Shown piece by piece: positions 38,999 through 49,573 of a stretch of DNA of 64,000 nucleotides. Location: assembly GCA_905221095.1 (NCBI GenBank), contig CAJNBV010000003.1:157502-221501 (forward strand). The letters run 5' to 3'. A program made the position numbers and the translations under genes. The DNA comes from a bacterium (GTDB lineage: Bacteria; Bacillota; Bacilli; Lactobacillales; Streptococcaceae). Each line of letters opens with the position of its first letter. Position 1 is the first letter of the stretch. The notes beneath the pieces are model-generated. The model made no database searches. It saw nothing but the letters and a program-made list of their open reading frames with translations, and was not told the origin of the DNA.

Positions 38999-40711
38999 CT
39001 AGTCTTTGCCACCTAGATTCTCATTGATTTTCATCATCACACTAGCAATTTTTTCGCCCCAATAAGGGTCTGAGGCATATTCAACATTCATACCAGACGC
39101 CTTGTTTCCAAGGAAAGTTCTGCCCCTATCGATATAATTTTCCTTAATCCACTTAGTTGCACCTAAAATTCCCTTATCCACATCATCAAATGTCTTGGCT
39201 GAAAGGTAAGGTGTCGTATCATAGGCTGTAATTCCAAAGAAATTATTCTTATCTTTGGCAATCTTACTTCGTCCCCAATCACTTTCTAAGGCACTATGGG
39301 CAAGGAGATAGAGGGCATTGATATGGTAATGTTCTTCGGCTTCCTTAAAGGTAGCTCCCTTGTTCTCCAAGAGGCTATTATTAATATTTAGCAGACTAAA
39401 TACCTTATCCAAGTCTTCAGCACTATAGTTTGTAGCCTCTGTCAAATCTTTGAAAAGAAAGGGATTTTCAAGCTTAAAACCATCAAAATGCAGGCCATCT
39501 GCCGAATAATATTTCTTGCCTACTTCCATATCAGAAAGATGAGAAGCTACTGGGATACTAGCATTCTGAGCCACATAGTGATAAAAACGATGTCCATCAC
39601 TCTCATAATAAGGGATAAAATCCTTACTAGCATCTAGTGCTTGTAAATCTTCTGTTTTCATATAGCCTGACAAACCAGAAACAGTAATAGCCAGGCGCTT
39701 GTCATCACTCTTTCTGTCCTTATCAAGCCAGACGACACTTCCTTGTGATATATAGGAGAGTTTTTCACCATCTGCATTATAAACATTGGCTGTGACAGGC
39801 ACCACTTGATAGTATGCAGCATTTTGACTTGTAGTTTTTTCTCCAAGCCATTTACCATCACTTCCAAGCTGATGACCATCAATAATCTCGTTTTTTGCCA
39901 TGTAACCGCCGGATTTGAAGTAGTACCAGGCTTGACTATGAGAATCATCTATCCACTCTTCTTCAGCCATTTTACCATCATATTTGAGGTAAAACCATGA
40001 CTCTTTATCCAAAATCCATTCATTGGCTGCCATATATCCTCCAGATTTTAGATAATAATAGTGACCATTCTCGAAAATCCATTCTTTATCAGCATGATTT
40101 CCATTTTCTTTGATGTAAAACCAAGATTGGTATTGTTTGTCAAAAAGCCAACCTTGCTGTACTTTGGCACCACTAGAATTCACATAAGCCTGGTCAATCC
40201 ACTGACTAGTCAGTAGATAACCACCGGATTTGAAATAATAGTCCTTCCCTTTAATTTGGAGCCATTCTTTCTCTGCGTGCTGTCCATCTGCTTTGATATA
40301 AAACCAAGCATCATATTGAGAATCATAGACCCAGTCTTCTATTACCTTAGCACCTGTAGCACCAACATAGGAAGTTCCTACCCAAGCATTTCTTTTCATC
40401 TTTCCATTTTGGTCAAGATAATAGAAGGCTCCCTTGTCTTCTATCCATTCTGACTTGGCCATATAGCCACCAGATTTGAGGTAAAAATAGTCGTCACCTT
40501 TCTTCAGCCATTCATTTTCAGCATAGTTGGCATCTTCTTTTATATAAAACCAAGATTGATAACGAGCATCAAAAACCCACTCATTAGCTGCTTGACTACC
40601 ATCTGCTTTCAGATACTGTTTACCTTGCCAAGTGCCATCACTAGCCATTGCACTCTCTGGTCTGGATAAGAAAAATAGCAGGGCTAAAAAAACAAATCTC
40701 AATTTCTTCAT
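38999..40711 (-). CDS. lytB: choline-binding endo-beta-N-acetylglucosaminidase LytB
   Basis: LytB separates daughter cells by cleaving peptidoglycan at the poles. The 570-residue protein has a signal peptide ending in AMA (about residue 23) and about thirteen choline-binding repeats of W-x-Y-K/F type (about 27-295). SH3b-like (about 305-365) and linker modules follow, and then a GH73 catalytic domain (about 400-570) with the catalytic Glu in HSALESDWG (about 476). I start at MKKLRFVF with GAGG upstream. It is shorter than the pneumococcal protein as I recall it (about 658), so fewer repeats. Confidence 0.94.
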   Translation of the reverse strand: MKKLRFVFLALLFFLSRPESAMASDGTWQGKQYLKADGSQAANEWVFDARYQSWFYIKEDANYAENEWLKKGDDYFYLKSGGYMAKSEWIEDKGAFYYLDQNGKMKRNAWVGTSYVGATGAKVIEDWVYDSQYDAWFYIKADGQHAEKEWLQIKGKDYYFKSGGYLLTSQWIDQAYVNSSGAKVQQGWLFDKQYQSWFYIKENGNHADKEWIFENGHYYYLKSGGYMAANEWILDKESWFYLKYDGKMAEEEWIDDSHSQAWYYFKSGGYMAKNEIIDGHQLGSDGKWLGEKTTSQNAAYYQVVPVTANVYNADGEKLSYISQGSVVWLDKDRKSDDKRLAITVSGLSGYMKTEDLQALDASKDFIPYYESDGHRFYHYVAQNASIPVASHLSDMEVGKKYYSADGLHFDGFKLENPFLFKDLTEATNYSAEDLDKVFSLLNINNSLLENKGATFKEAEEHYHINALYLLAHSALESDWGRSKIAKDKNNFFGITAYDTTPYLSAKTFDDVDKGILGATKWIKENYIDRGRTFLGNKASGMNVEYASDPYWGEKIASVMMKINENLGGKD

Positions 40712-40741
40712 AAACTTTCTTCCTCTGTTCTTACTCATTTC

Positions 40742-40750
40742 ATTGTATCA
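40742..40750 (-). promoter_or_regulatory. extended -10 promoter of lytB
   Basis: The minus strand reads TGATACAAT about 31 bases before the lytB start, a one-mismatch extended -10. Confidence 0.5.
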
Positions 40751-40809
40751 AAATTCTCTATAATCAACATTACAAACTGATAAAAAAACAAGAACAGATT
40801 GATTGCAGT

Positions 40810-42559
<1,750 letters not shown>

Positions 42560-42593
42560 GACTTTTCCTCCTTAAATTTTAAGGGGACCAGAC

Positions 42594-42740
42594 AAAGAAA
42601 AGACCTTGCTAGTGCAAGGCCTCAGTTAAAATCGTACAAGACAAGAGAGCACACTCAAAAAGTCTCCTCTAGAAAATTGTACTATTCTTTTATCTGACAC
42701 CTTGTGAGTCTCTCTGGACTCCCCTTAAAGGTTAAATTTT
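42594..42740 (-). promoter_or_regulatory. PyrR-dependent transcription attenuator of pyrKD
   Basis: The leader holds AGTCCAGAGAGACT (complement of 42707-42720), the PyrR-binding loop consensus, and a terminator AGGCCTTGC / GCAAGGTCT (42601-42622) followed by T residues. The CCTTTAAGGGGAG segment near the start can pair with CCCCTTAAAATTTAAGG at the end to form an alternative structure. With UMP, PyrR should favour termination. Confidence 0.9.
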
Positions 42741-42744
42741 TACT

Positions 42745-42773
42745 AGTATACTCTTTCAGCTAAAAAAAGTCAA
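42745..42773 (-). promoter_or_regulatory. promoter of pyrKD
   Basis: TTGACT, a 17-base spacer and TATACT lie directly upstream of the PyrR leader. Confidence 0.85.
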
Positions 42774-42807
42774 GTAGAAAACGAACATTCTACTTGACCT
42801 CACGAGA

Positions 42808-43188
42808 TTATTTTTCACGAATGACTTCAACCTTGTAGCCATCAGGGTCTTTGACAAAGTAATAGTTAGGTGCAGTTCCTGGTAGACCATTTGGCTGAGT
42901 CACTTCATAGCCTTTTGCACTGTGCTCTTGATGAAGAGCTTCAAGATCAGGTGTACTTAGGGCGATGTGGGCAAACCCATCTCCAACCACATAAGGACCG
43001 TGATCGTAGTTATAAGTCAACTCCAACTCATAGTCGTCACCCTCAAGACCTAGATAAACAATCGTAAAGGCATGATCTGGAAAATCTCTGCGACGCAATT
43101 CTTTAAATCCAAAAGCATCTTGATAAAATGCGATTGATTTTTCAAGGTTTTCTACTCGCAAGCAAGTGTGTAGCATTTTTGAAGACAT
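42808..43188 (-). CDS. gloA: lactoylglutathione lyase (glyoxalase I) family protein
   Basis: This is a 126-residue VOC-superfamily metalloenzyme that handles methylglyoxal from glycolysis. It shows the N-terminal LHTCLRVENLEKSIAFYQ (His metal ligand near residue 6), ELELTYN with the Glu ligand (about 54-60), GFAHIAL with a second His (about 71-77) and DPDGYKVEVI with the final Glu. GGAG precedes the ATG. The streptococcal role is inferred from family. Confidence 0.92.
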   Translation of the reverse strand: MSSKMLHTCLRVENLEKSIAFYQDAFGFKELRRRDFPDHAFTIVYLGLEGDDYELELTYNYDHGPYVVGDGFAHIALSTPDLEALHQEHSAKGYEVTQPNGLPGTAPNYYFVKDPDGYKVEVIREK

Positions 43189-43207
43189 ATTCTTCTCCTT
43201 TATTTTC

Positions 43208-43238
43208 AAAAAGACTGGGACAATCCTGTTCCAGTCTT
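43208..43238 (-). terminator. terminator after rplT
   Basis: AAGACTGG / CCAGTCTT with a twelve-base loop and five T residues follows the rplT stop. It ends the infC-rpmI-rplT operon. Confidence 0.9.
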
Positions 43239-43246
43239 ATCAGTTA

Positions 43247-43606
43247 TTATTTACCAAGTTTTGCTTTAGCTGCATCTGCAAGAGCTGTGAAAGCTGCTGC
43301 ATCGTTAACAGCCAAGTCAGCAAGCATTTTACGGTTAACTTCGATCTCAGCCAATTTCAAACCATGCATCAATTGTGAGTATGAAAGTCCGTTCATACGA
43401 GCTGCCGCGTTGATACGAGTGATCCACAATTTGCGGAAGTCACGTTTTTTCTGACGACGGTCACGGTATGCATAGTAGTAAGAGTTCATTACTTGTTCTT
43501 TTGCAGTACGGAACAAGATGTGTTTAGCTCCATAGTAACCTTTTGCTAATTTAAGAATACGTTTACGACGTTTGCGTGATACAACGCCACCTTTAACACG
43601 TGCCAT
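43247..43606 (-). CDS. rplT: 50S ribosomal protein L20
   Basis: This 119-residue protein binds 23S rRNA early in 50S assembly and in Bacillus represses its own operon by binding the leader. It has the basic N-terminal extension ([20 protein letters not shown]) and the conserved [18 protein letters not shown] segment (about 46-63). It is last in infC-rpmI-rplT. Confidence 0.97.
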   Translation of the reverse strand: MARVKGGVVSRKRRKRILKLAKGYYGAKHILFRTAKEQVMNSYYYAYRDRRQKKRDFRKLWITRINAAARMNGLSYSQLMHGLKLAEIEVNRKMLADLAVNDAAAFTALADAAKAKLGK

Positions 43607-43657
43607 GTTTTATTTCCTCCAAATATTTCCTAGAATTGTTTACTTACGGTTAAGCTA

Positions 43658-43858
43658 TTATTTCAAGCGAGTAAGCATTGCTTTGATACGTTTGTAATCT
43701 CCTGAATGCACCATAGATGCTTTACGAAGATGACGACGTTGTTTCTTAGTTTTTCCGTGGAAACGGTGAGAAGTGTAAGCACGGAAACGTTTAAGTCCAC
43801 CAGAACCTGTACGTTTGAAACGTTTAGCTGATGCGCGGTGTGTTTTTTGTTTTGGCAT
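43658..43858 (-). CDS. rpmI: 50S ribosomal protein L35
   Basis: This 66-residue basic protein begins [15 protein letters not shown] and has the [13 protein letters not shown] segment (about 34-46), both typical of L35. A good AAAGGAG precedes the ATG. It lies between infC and rplT. Confidence 0.96.
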   Translation of the reverse strand: MPKQKTHRASAKRFKRTGSGGLKRFRAYTSHRFHGKTKKQRRHLRKASMVHSGDYKRIKAMLTRLK

Positions 43859-43890
43859 GATTTTTTCTCCTTTATTTAACTTTCTGACAA

Positions 43891-44412
43891 TTATTTTTTG
43901 TCAGTCGCTGGCGCCAATTGCATGAACATTTGACGTCCATCCATTTTAGCACGTTGTTCGATGATTGCAATATCTTGAGTTGCTTCAGCAAACTCGGCTA
44001 AAACTTTTGCACCAATCTCTTTATGGGTAATCATACGACCCTTAAAGCGAATAGATACCTTAACTTTATTTCCTTTTTCAAGGAATTTGCGTGCATTGCG
44101 AAGTTTTGTATCAAAGTCACCCTTGTCAATAGTTGGACTTAGACGAACTTCTTTCACAGTAACAACACTTTGTTTTTTACGTTGTTCTTTTTGTTTCTTC
44201 TGGTACTCAAATTTGAACTTACCGTAGTCCATAATTTTTGCAACAGGTGGTTTGGCTTGGGGTTGAATCAATACTAGGTCAACATTAGCATTATCAGCCA
44301 AAGCTTGCGCTTCACTGAGTGGCTTGATACCTAGCTGTTCTCCTTCAAGACCAATCAAGCGAACTTCACGTACACGAATCTCATCATTGATGAATAAGTC
44401 TTGCTTTGCTAT
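43891..44412 (-). CDS. infC: translation initiation factor IF-3
   Basis: IF-3 binds the 30S subunit and checks start codons. The product has 173 residues from the ATA codon I favour. AGAGGTG lies 6 bases before that ATA, whereas the GTG three codons upstream (44421) and the TTG further upstream have no spaced ribosome binding site. It shows [16 protein letters not shown] at the N-terminus, the [17 protein letters not shown] linker (about 62-78) and the RFKGRMITH motif in the C-terminal domain. infC typically uses rare starts, for autoregulation. Confidence 0.92.
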
Positions 44413-44439
44413 GGTTTTCACCTCTTTTGTTTTATTAGA

Positions 44440-44576
44440 GAAAAACAATAACGGACTCGTAAATATACAAGCCCGCACGTTATGATAGCGTTTCTTAGAA
44501 ACTTTTCATCCGTAGGGCCAGGCAACTTAATGTCACAAGGCGAGAAGCTCTCACTTCTGCTTTTCTCAACTTTTAT
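44440..44576 (-). promoter_or_regulatory. L20-type leader of infC-rpmI-rplT with terminator-like hairpin
   Basis: The leader of about 160 bases contains a small hairpin (AGAAG-TGAGAG-CTTCT). Just before infC lies a long hairpin with outer arms ATAACG/CGTTAT (44448-44453 and 44478-44483) and inner arms GGGCTTGTA/TACGAGTCC, followed by TTGTTTTTC. It looks like an intrinsic terminator that would be controlled by L20, as known for the Bacillus operon. The L20 contact is inferred. Confidence 0.8.
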
Positions 44577-44605
44577 ATGATACCAAGTTTTCTAGCCCTT
44601 GTCAA
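44577..44605 (-). promoter_or_regulatory. promoter of infC-rpmI-rplT
   Basis: TTGACA, a 17-base spacer and TATCAT lie upstream of the leader on the minus strand. Confidence 0.85.
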
Positions 44606-44641
44606 GATAAAAAGTTATTTTTTTTGAAAAGTTTCTGCTCA

Positions 44642-46882
44642 TTAACCAACCGTTTCAATCTTCCAACTATTCCACCCTTTAAAGCGTATAGCTCCTTGCT
44701 GGTCAGTTCGGTAAACTTTACTATTGATACCATCCAGTCGTGTCAAGGTTTCCTGATGGGGGAGTTTCGTTCGATTGTTCTTTCCAACTGAGATAAGAGT
44801 AATCTCAGGTTTGAACTGTTCTAGAAAAGCTGGACTTGATGATTTTTTAGATCCATGTTGGCCAGCTTTCAATACATCCACCTCTAAGTCAGGATATTGC
44901 TTCAGCAAGTCCTTCTCTCCTTTCTCCTCCAAATTTCCTGTGAAGAGAAAATGCTTATTCAATAGTTTCCCATACAGAACCAGGGAATCTTCATGACCTC
45001 CGTCTCCAATTTTCCTTGGAGATAGGACTTCTAACTGACTTCCAAAAATTTGCAAGCCCTCTCCTACTGTCACACTACGCACCTTGGTTTGAGTCGCCTG
45101 TAGTTCTGCCACAAATTCCTTCTGTTTCAAACTGCCTTTTGATACTAAAATCTCTCCGACATGAAAAGTCTTGGTCACCTCCAACAAATCTCCAACATGC
45201 TCCTTGTCCATATTTGTCAAAACTAGCTGGTCAATCTTAGCTACTCCACGACTTTTTAGATAGGGGACCAAGGTTCGCTGGGCATTGCTGGTCGTCGCCT
45301 TTTCTTGCCAATCCTCAATTTTCTTGCTAGAATCTGCCTTGCCACCTACATCTATGAGAATGGTCTTACCAGTTACATCCCGTAGGAAAAGACTCTCGGC
45401 TTGCCCCACATCCAGCATGGTGATTTCATTTTCCAACGGATGCTTGGTCGAGAAAAAGAGACTAACAATAAGTAAGCTGAATCCAGCTGCTCTTTTGATA
45501 TTTTTTCTCAAATCATAGACCAAAGCCAAAGAAATTAGCAGTAGCATCAACAGCCATGCATTGGGTTGTCCAAAGACCAGAGGCCTACTTGCCACCTGCG
45601 ACACCAAGCGAATAATCCCCTCCAACCATTCAAAGATAAAGTTCAGCTGAATGACTGGATATAGAAAGGAAAGGACAAATAAGATAGACAAGAGCGGTAA
45701 GAAGACCAAGTCAAAAAGAAAGGAAAAGACAAAGGTCAAAAGGATAGACCAAGGCTGAAATTCTGCAAAATAGAAGGATAGTATGGGTAATATGCCTAAG
45801 GAGATGACTAGACTTTCTCTGGCAATAGCCTTAAGTCCCTCTCCTTCTTTGCTGGTCATAGTCAAGATAAAAGCATAAGCACAGGACAAAACTCCTCCTG
45901 CAGTCAGGAAAAAGTTAGGCATGATAATAAATAGTACAAGCACTGTCAAGGCAAAATTATCCAAGCCCTTAACACCATGTTGAGCCAGTGACTTTTGCAA
46001 GAGACTGCGAATGACCGAAGCTGAAAATCCTGTCAGACCTGCATAAATAAGGGAAAAGGGATAAGTCAGCCATTTCAACTTTTCTTGGGTCAAACCCAAT
46101 CGCAAGAGAAGTTTCTTAAATCCGTCCATGAAAAAGCCTACCTGCATGCCCGACAAGGCAAAAAGATGGATAATTCCTAGACTAGAATAAAGCTCATTCA
46201 TCTCCTCAAAGTCGGTGTCCAGATATCCTAGCAAGAGACCTGTCATGTAATTGCGCATAGGGTCTGGAAAGTGCGTCTTAATCCAAACTACAGCCTTTCG
46301 ACGTAAGCTGGACAGGTTTTCACCTATATCCCAACTGCCAACCTTTTGAAGTGACTGGATTTTTTTGATAGTAAGCGTCTGGTAAATTCCCTGAGTCTTC
46401 AGATAGGCTTGGTAGTCAAAACCACCAAAATTTCTCTGACCTTCTGGCTCCGAAAGTTTTCCTTCAAGTTCTATCTCATGAAGGTCTGTTAAGACTTGAA
46501 ATTGCTCTTTTTCATTCTCGGATTGAAGTTTATAATAGACTTGGAAAGTACGACCGCTAGACTTGCCACGAAAAGATAGGCTATCACCATTGACCTTAAT
46601 CGTATCTGGCAAAATCCTTACCCTTTCAACAGAATCCGCTAGGTTTTGACTAGCTTGACTCTGTTGCCAATTTTGAAACAGAAACCAAAATCCAAAGATT
46701 CCACAAATTGCTAGAACTTTTCCAGCAGATTTCCAAGGAAATTGGATAAAGAGACAGACTAGCAGAAAAACAAAGCCTAACAAAGCAAGAGGGGATGCTG
46801 AAAAAATAGCGTAGTAAAGCCAGAGCAACAGAAAACTCAGATAGATTAGGGGAATAGGGAAATTCTTAATCCACTGTAACAT
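44642..46882 (-). CDS. comEC: DNA uptake channel ComEC (CelB)
   Basis: ComEC forms the membrane channel for single-stranded DNA in transformation. The 746-residue protein has N-terminal membrane segments, an OB-like external domain (about 85-180), the competence domain with about ten membrane segments (about 200-490) and a C-terminal metallo-beta-lactamase-like domain (DVGQAESLFLRDV onward, about 495-746). The canonical HxHxDH is replaced by TNMDKEHVGD, so metal ligands appear reduced. It overlaps comEA by 17 bases. Confidence 0.94.
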   Translation of the reverse strand: MLQWIKNFPIPLIYLSFLLLWLYYAIFSASPLALLGFVFLLVCLFIQFPWKSAGKVLAICGIFGFWFLFQNWQQSQASQNLADSVERVRILPDTIKVNGDSLSFRGKSSGRTFQVYYKLQSENEKEQFQVLTDLHEIELEGKLSEPEGQRNFGGFDYQAYLKTQGIYQTLTIKKIQSLQKVGSWDIGENLSSLRRKAVVWIKTHFPDPMRNYMTGLLLGYLDTDFEEMNELYSSLGIIHLFALSGMQVGFFMDGFKKLLLRLGLTQEKLKWLTYPFSLIYAGLTGFSASVIRSLLQKSLAQHGVKGLDNFALTVLVLFIIMPNFFLTAGGVLSCAYAFILTMTSKEGEGLKAIARESLVISLGILPILSFYFAEFQPWSILLTFVFSFLFDLVFLPLLSILFVLSFLYPVIQLNFIFEWLEGIIRLVSQVASRPLVFGQPNAWLLMLLLISLALVYDLRKNIKRAAGFSLLIVSLFFSTKHPLENEITMLDVGQAESLFLRDVTGKTILIDVGGKADSSKKIEDWQEKATTSNAQRTLVPYLKSRGVAKIDQLVLTNMDKEHVGDLLEVTKTFHVGEILVSKGSLKQKEFVAELQATQTKVRSVTVGEGLQIFGSQLEVLSPRKIGDGGHEDSLVLYGKLLNKHFLFTGNLEEKGEKDLLKQYPDLEVDVLKAGQHGSKKSSSPAFLEQFKPEITLISVGKNNRTKLPHQETLTRLDGINSKVYRTDQQGAIRFKGWNSWKIETVG

Positions 46883-47516
46883 AGTCTTTTAGCTTTTCTA
46901 TCGTTTTAGCACCAATGCCAGAGACCTTCTTGAGTTCATCAACCGACTTGAACTTCCCATTTGCCTCACGATGGTCGATAATATCCTGAGCACGTTTACC
47001 ACCCAATCCCTTGACCTGCTTGAGCTCTTCCAGACTGGCCTTATTGAGATTGATTTTCTTTTCCTTGTTCGTTGAAGAAGCCGTCCCAGAACCAGTCTGT
47101 TGACTAGCTGCTTCTTCACCCTTAGTTGGAACGTAAACCAGAGCCTCATCACTAACTTTCTGAGCTAGATTGAGCAACTTGCTATCTGCTTGTTCTGTCA
47201 AGCCACCAGCCTTCTGAACGGCATCATTGACCCGACTACCTACAGGCAAATCATAAATTCCTGGCGATTTGACAGCACCCTTCACATCTACTGTGATTAG
47301 ATCTTGTTCAACCGGTTCGTCCTTCTCTTCATTCTTCACTTCCTTTTCAGTCGATGAATCCTTGGAAACAGCTGCAACTTCAGCCTGTAAATTCGTTTCT
47401 TTTACAGGTGTTTGTGGAGCTGGTTTTAGCAGGAAAAATCCTCCGACAAGTAATCCCAGACCAGTACAGATGACGATGATTTTATACTCTTTTATTTTTT
47501 CGATAATTGCTTCCAT
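46866..47516 (-). CDS. comEA: DNA receptor ComEA (CelA)
   Basis: ComEA binds incoming double-stranded DNA at the outer face of the membrane. The 216-residue protein has one N-terminal membrane anchor (about 11-31), an acidic linker (about 40-72), an SLBB domain (about 72-130, DVKGAVKSPGIYDLPVGSRV) and a C-terminal pair of helix-hairpin-helix motifs (INLNKASLEELKQVKGLGGK and KKVSGIGAKTIEKL). A cin-box lies 20 bases upstream of its start, so it belongs to the late competence regulon. Confidence 0.96.
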   Translation of the reverse strand: MEAIIEKIKEYKIIVICTGLGLLVGGFFLLKPAPQTPVKETNLQAEVAAVSKDSSTEKEVKNEEKDEPVEQDLITVDVKGAVKSPGIYDLPVGSRVNDAVQKAGGLTEQADSKLLNLAQKVSDEALVYVPTKGEEAASQQTGSGTASSTNKEKKINLNKASLEELKQVKGLGGKRAQDIIDHREANGKFKSVDELKKVSGIGAKTIEKLKDYVTVD

Positions 47517-47535
47517 ATTTTCTCCTCTCTTAGAT

Positions 47536-47543
47536 TATTCGTA
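47536..47543 (-). promoter_or_regulatory. cin-box (SigX/ComX promoter) of comEA-comEC
   Basis: TACGAATA on the minus strand lies 20 bases before the comEA ATG. As at coiA, a terminator for the preceding gene lies just upstream. Confidence 0.92.
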
Positions 47544-47550
47544 AGAGGAA

Positions 47551-47582
47551 GAAAAAACAGTCGAAAAATTTCTTTTCAACTG
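47551..47582 (-). terminator. terminator after GNAT gene
   Basis: CAGTTGAAAA-GAAA-TTTTTCGACTG, with one mismatch, is followed by six T residues, directly after the GNAT stop. Confidence 0.82.
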
Positions 47583-47583
47583 C

Positions 47584-48153
47584 TTATTTATTTGCAAAAT
47601 AGTCTTCCTTGGTCAAGACATAATGAACTCTTGTAACAATTCGGCCTTCTTCATGCTGGTCCATACAAGCATAAGGTTCTTCGTGAGAAAAATGCATTCC
47701 TGATTTCTCCATGACCTTGCCAGATGCGGGATTATACTTATCGTGAAGGGCGGTCAACTTGTTCATTCCAATCTTCTCAAAAGCCAGCTCAATCACGGCA
47801 CGATTGGCTTCTGTCGTCAGACCTTGATTCCAATACTTTTTATTGATAATGTAACCAATAGCTGCCTTCATAAGAACAGGATCAATCTTGTGTAAGTCAA
47901 TAGTTCCTATAAACTTGCCATTATCTTTTAATTCGATCCCCCAACGCCCCAAGGGATTAGCCAAGTAGAACTGAGCAATGTTATTCTTGGTTTCTTCCAA
48001 ACTTTGATTTGTTTGAAAAGTGTAGCGCGTATTTTCTCTGTCCGAGGCATACTCAAACATAGCTTCCGCATCATCCAAGGTTACAGGTCGGAGCAATAAA
48101 CGCTCTGTTTCTATAGACGGATACTGGGCAAATTTTACAAAAATTGATTCCAT
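47584..48153 (-). CDS. GNAT acetyltransferase, RimJ/RimL type
   Basis: This 189-residue protein has the Acetyltransf_3 pattern: ERLLLRPVTLDDAEAMFEYA at the N-terminus, IGYIINKKYWNQGLTTEA with the acetyl-CoA loop (about 102-119) and NPASGKVMEKSGM (about 141-153). These enzymes acetylate ribosomal protein N-termini or small molecules; the substrate here is not known. It is followed by a terminator and is not part of the comEA transcript. Confidence 0.88.
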   Translation of the reverse strand: MESIFVKFAQYPSIETERLLLRPVTLDDAEAMFEYASDRENTRYTFQTNQSLEETKNNIAQFYLANPLGRWGIELKDNGKFIGTIDLHKIDPVLMKAAIGYIINKKYWNQGLTTEANRAVIELAFEKIGMNKLTALHDKYNPASGKVMEKSGMHFSHEEPYACMDQHEEGRIVTRVHYVLTKEDYFANK

Positions 48154-48259
48154 AGGATTCCACCACTTGAAAAGTTTCTAACTAAGATAAGGATATTGAA
48201 TGAAATATCTAAAAAGCAAATTTATACTTGATATTGAGATAACTTTAAGTACAAAAGAA

Positions 48260-49264
48260 CTATCCTTCAGATAGAGGTTGAGGATCTAATTCTTCACTCT
48301 CTTCTTTTTTAACTGGAGCTGGTTCATAAGCGCGGATAATCTGAGCGACAACTGGATGACGAACCACATCCTTGGCTGAAAAATGAACAAAGTCAATTTG
48401 ATGGATATTCTTGAGTTTCTCTTGAGCATCAATCAAACCGGACTTGACATTACGTGGCAGGTCAATCTGACTGGTATCTCCATTGACAATCATCTTAGAA
48501 TTAAAGCCTAAACGAGTCAGGAACATCTTCATCTGCATGATGGTCGTATTTTGCGCCTCATCGAGAATGACAAAGGCATCATCCAAGGTTCGTCCACGCA
48601 TGTAAGCAAGGGGTGCAATCTCGATAATTTCACGCTCCATGAGACGAGTCGTCTGGTCTTTCCCAAGAATCTGATACAAGGCATCGTAAACAGGTCGAAG
48701 GTAAGGATCCACCTTCTCTTTTAGATCCCCCGGAAGAAATCCAAGACTCTCTCCTGCTTCCACCGCTGGACGTGTCAGGATAATCCGCTTGACCTGACCA
48801 CGTTTAAGAGCTGTCACAGCCAAGGTCACTGCAAGGAAGGTCTTCCCTGTACCTGCTGGCCCAATTCCAAAGGTCACATCATGCTGTTTAACACTGTCCA
48901 CATAAAGTTTTTGACCCAGTGTTTTGACACGGATAGGCTTCCCTGTATTGTCCTTGATAATTTCTTCTTCGTAAAGGGCGACAAACTTATCAATTTCATC
49001 GTTTTTGACCATACTAATCGCAGTCACCACATCTGGCGTACCAACGGTCATCCCCCGATTTACCAAGACCATGAGAGCTTGAATAACCTGACGGGCTTCC
49101 TCACAGGCAGTTTCTTCTCCCAAAACCTGGACAATCTCCGTACGAGCATGAATCACAACATCAAGCTCTTCTTCCATCAAACGAAGATGGCGTTCATTGG
49201 AACCAAAAAGATGAAACAGGTCATCTGGATGACTCAGTTGAATGTCTATTGAATGTTCCTTCAA
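48260..49264 (-). CDS. phoH: PhoH-family ATPase
   Basis: This 334-residue protein has an N-terminal KH-like region and a PhoH ATPase domain with Walker A GPAGTGKT (about 137-144) and Walker B FVILDEAQNT (about 231-240). The TRPAVEAGESLGFLPGDLKEK motif is characteristic. PhoH proteins are predicted RNA helicases or RNA-metabolism factors, often near ybeY; here ybeY is about 12 kb away. It is preceded by its own promoter. Confidence 0.93.
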   Translation of the reverse strand: MKEHSIDIQLSHPDDLFHLFGSNERHLRLMEEELDVVIHARTEIVQVLGEETACEEARQVIQALMVLVNRGMTVGTPDVVTAISMVKNDEIDKFVALYEEEIIKDNTGKPIRVKTLGQKLYVDSVKQHDVTFGIGPAGTGKTFLAVTLAVTALKRGQVKRIILTRPAVEAGESLGFLPGDLKEKVDPYLRPVYDALYQILGKDQTTRLMEREIIEIAPLAYMRGRTLDDAFVILDEAQNTTIMQMKMFLTRLGFNSKMIVNGDTSQIDLPRNVKSGLIDAQEKLKNIHQIDFVHFSAKDVVRHPVVAQIIRAYEPAPVKKEESEELDPQPLSEG

Positions 49265-49298
49265 ATAAAGAACCTCTCTAATCCTTTTATTTCTTTTT

Positions 49299-49307
49299 AT
49301 TATAGCA
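49299..49307 (-). promoter_or_regulatory. extended -10 promoter of phoH
   Basis: The minus strand reads TGCTATAAT about 35 bases before the phoH start. Confidence 0.65.
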
Positions 49308-49349
49308 AAGGGGTGGAGAAATTACTAGCCCAAACCCAATGAATAAAGT

Positions 49350-49565
49350 CTAGTGTTCTAAGTATTCTTGCCAGATAGAATCAAAATCCCCCAGATTAAA
49401 AGAGAAACTGGCATGTTCCTCCAAAAATCGACTGACCTCATCAAAATCATCTGTGTGTTTTGGAAAAGCTGACTCTTCAAAAGCTAGGTCTGCTAAGATG
49501 GCTTTGGGACTGTTACTTTTCGGATTGCGCTCAGTCATGAGCCAAGTGTAAAATGATTTTCTCAT
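49350..49565 (-). CDS. YozE-family SAM-like fold protein
   Basis: This 71-residue protein matches the YozE_SAM_like family: [20 protein letters not shown] at the N-terminus, then [21 protein letters not shown] and a C-terminal [11 protein letters not shown]. The function is unknown. It starts 8 bases after cvfB, so both are in one transcript. Confidence 0.9.
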   Translation of the reverse strand: MRKSFYTWLMTERNPKSNSPKAILADLAFEESAFPKHTDDFDEVSRFLEEHASFSFNLGDFDSIWQEYLEH

Positions 49566-49573
49566 AAACCACC

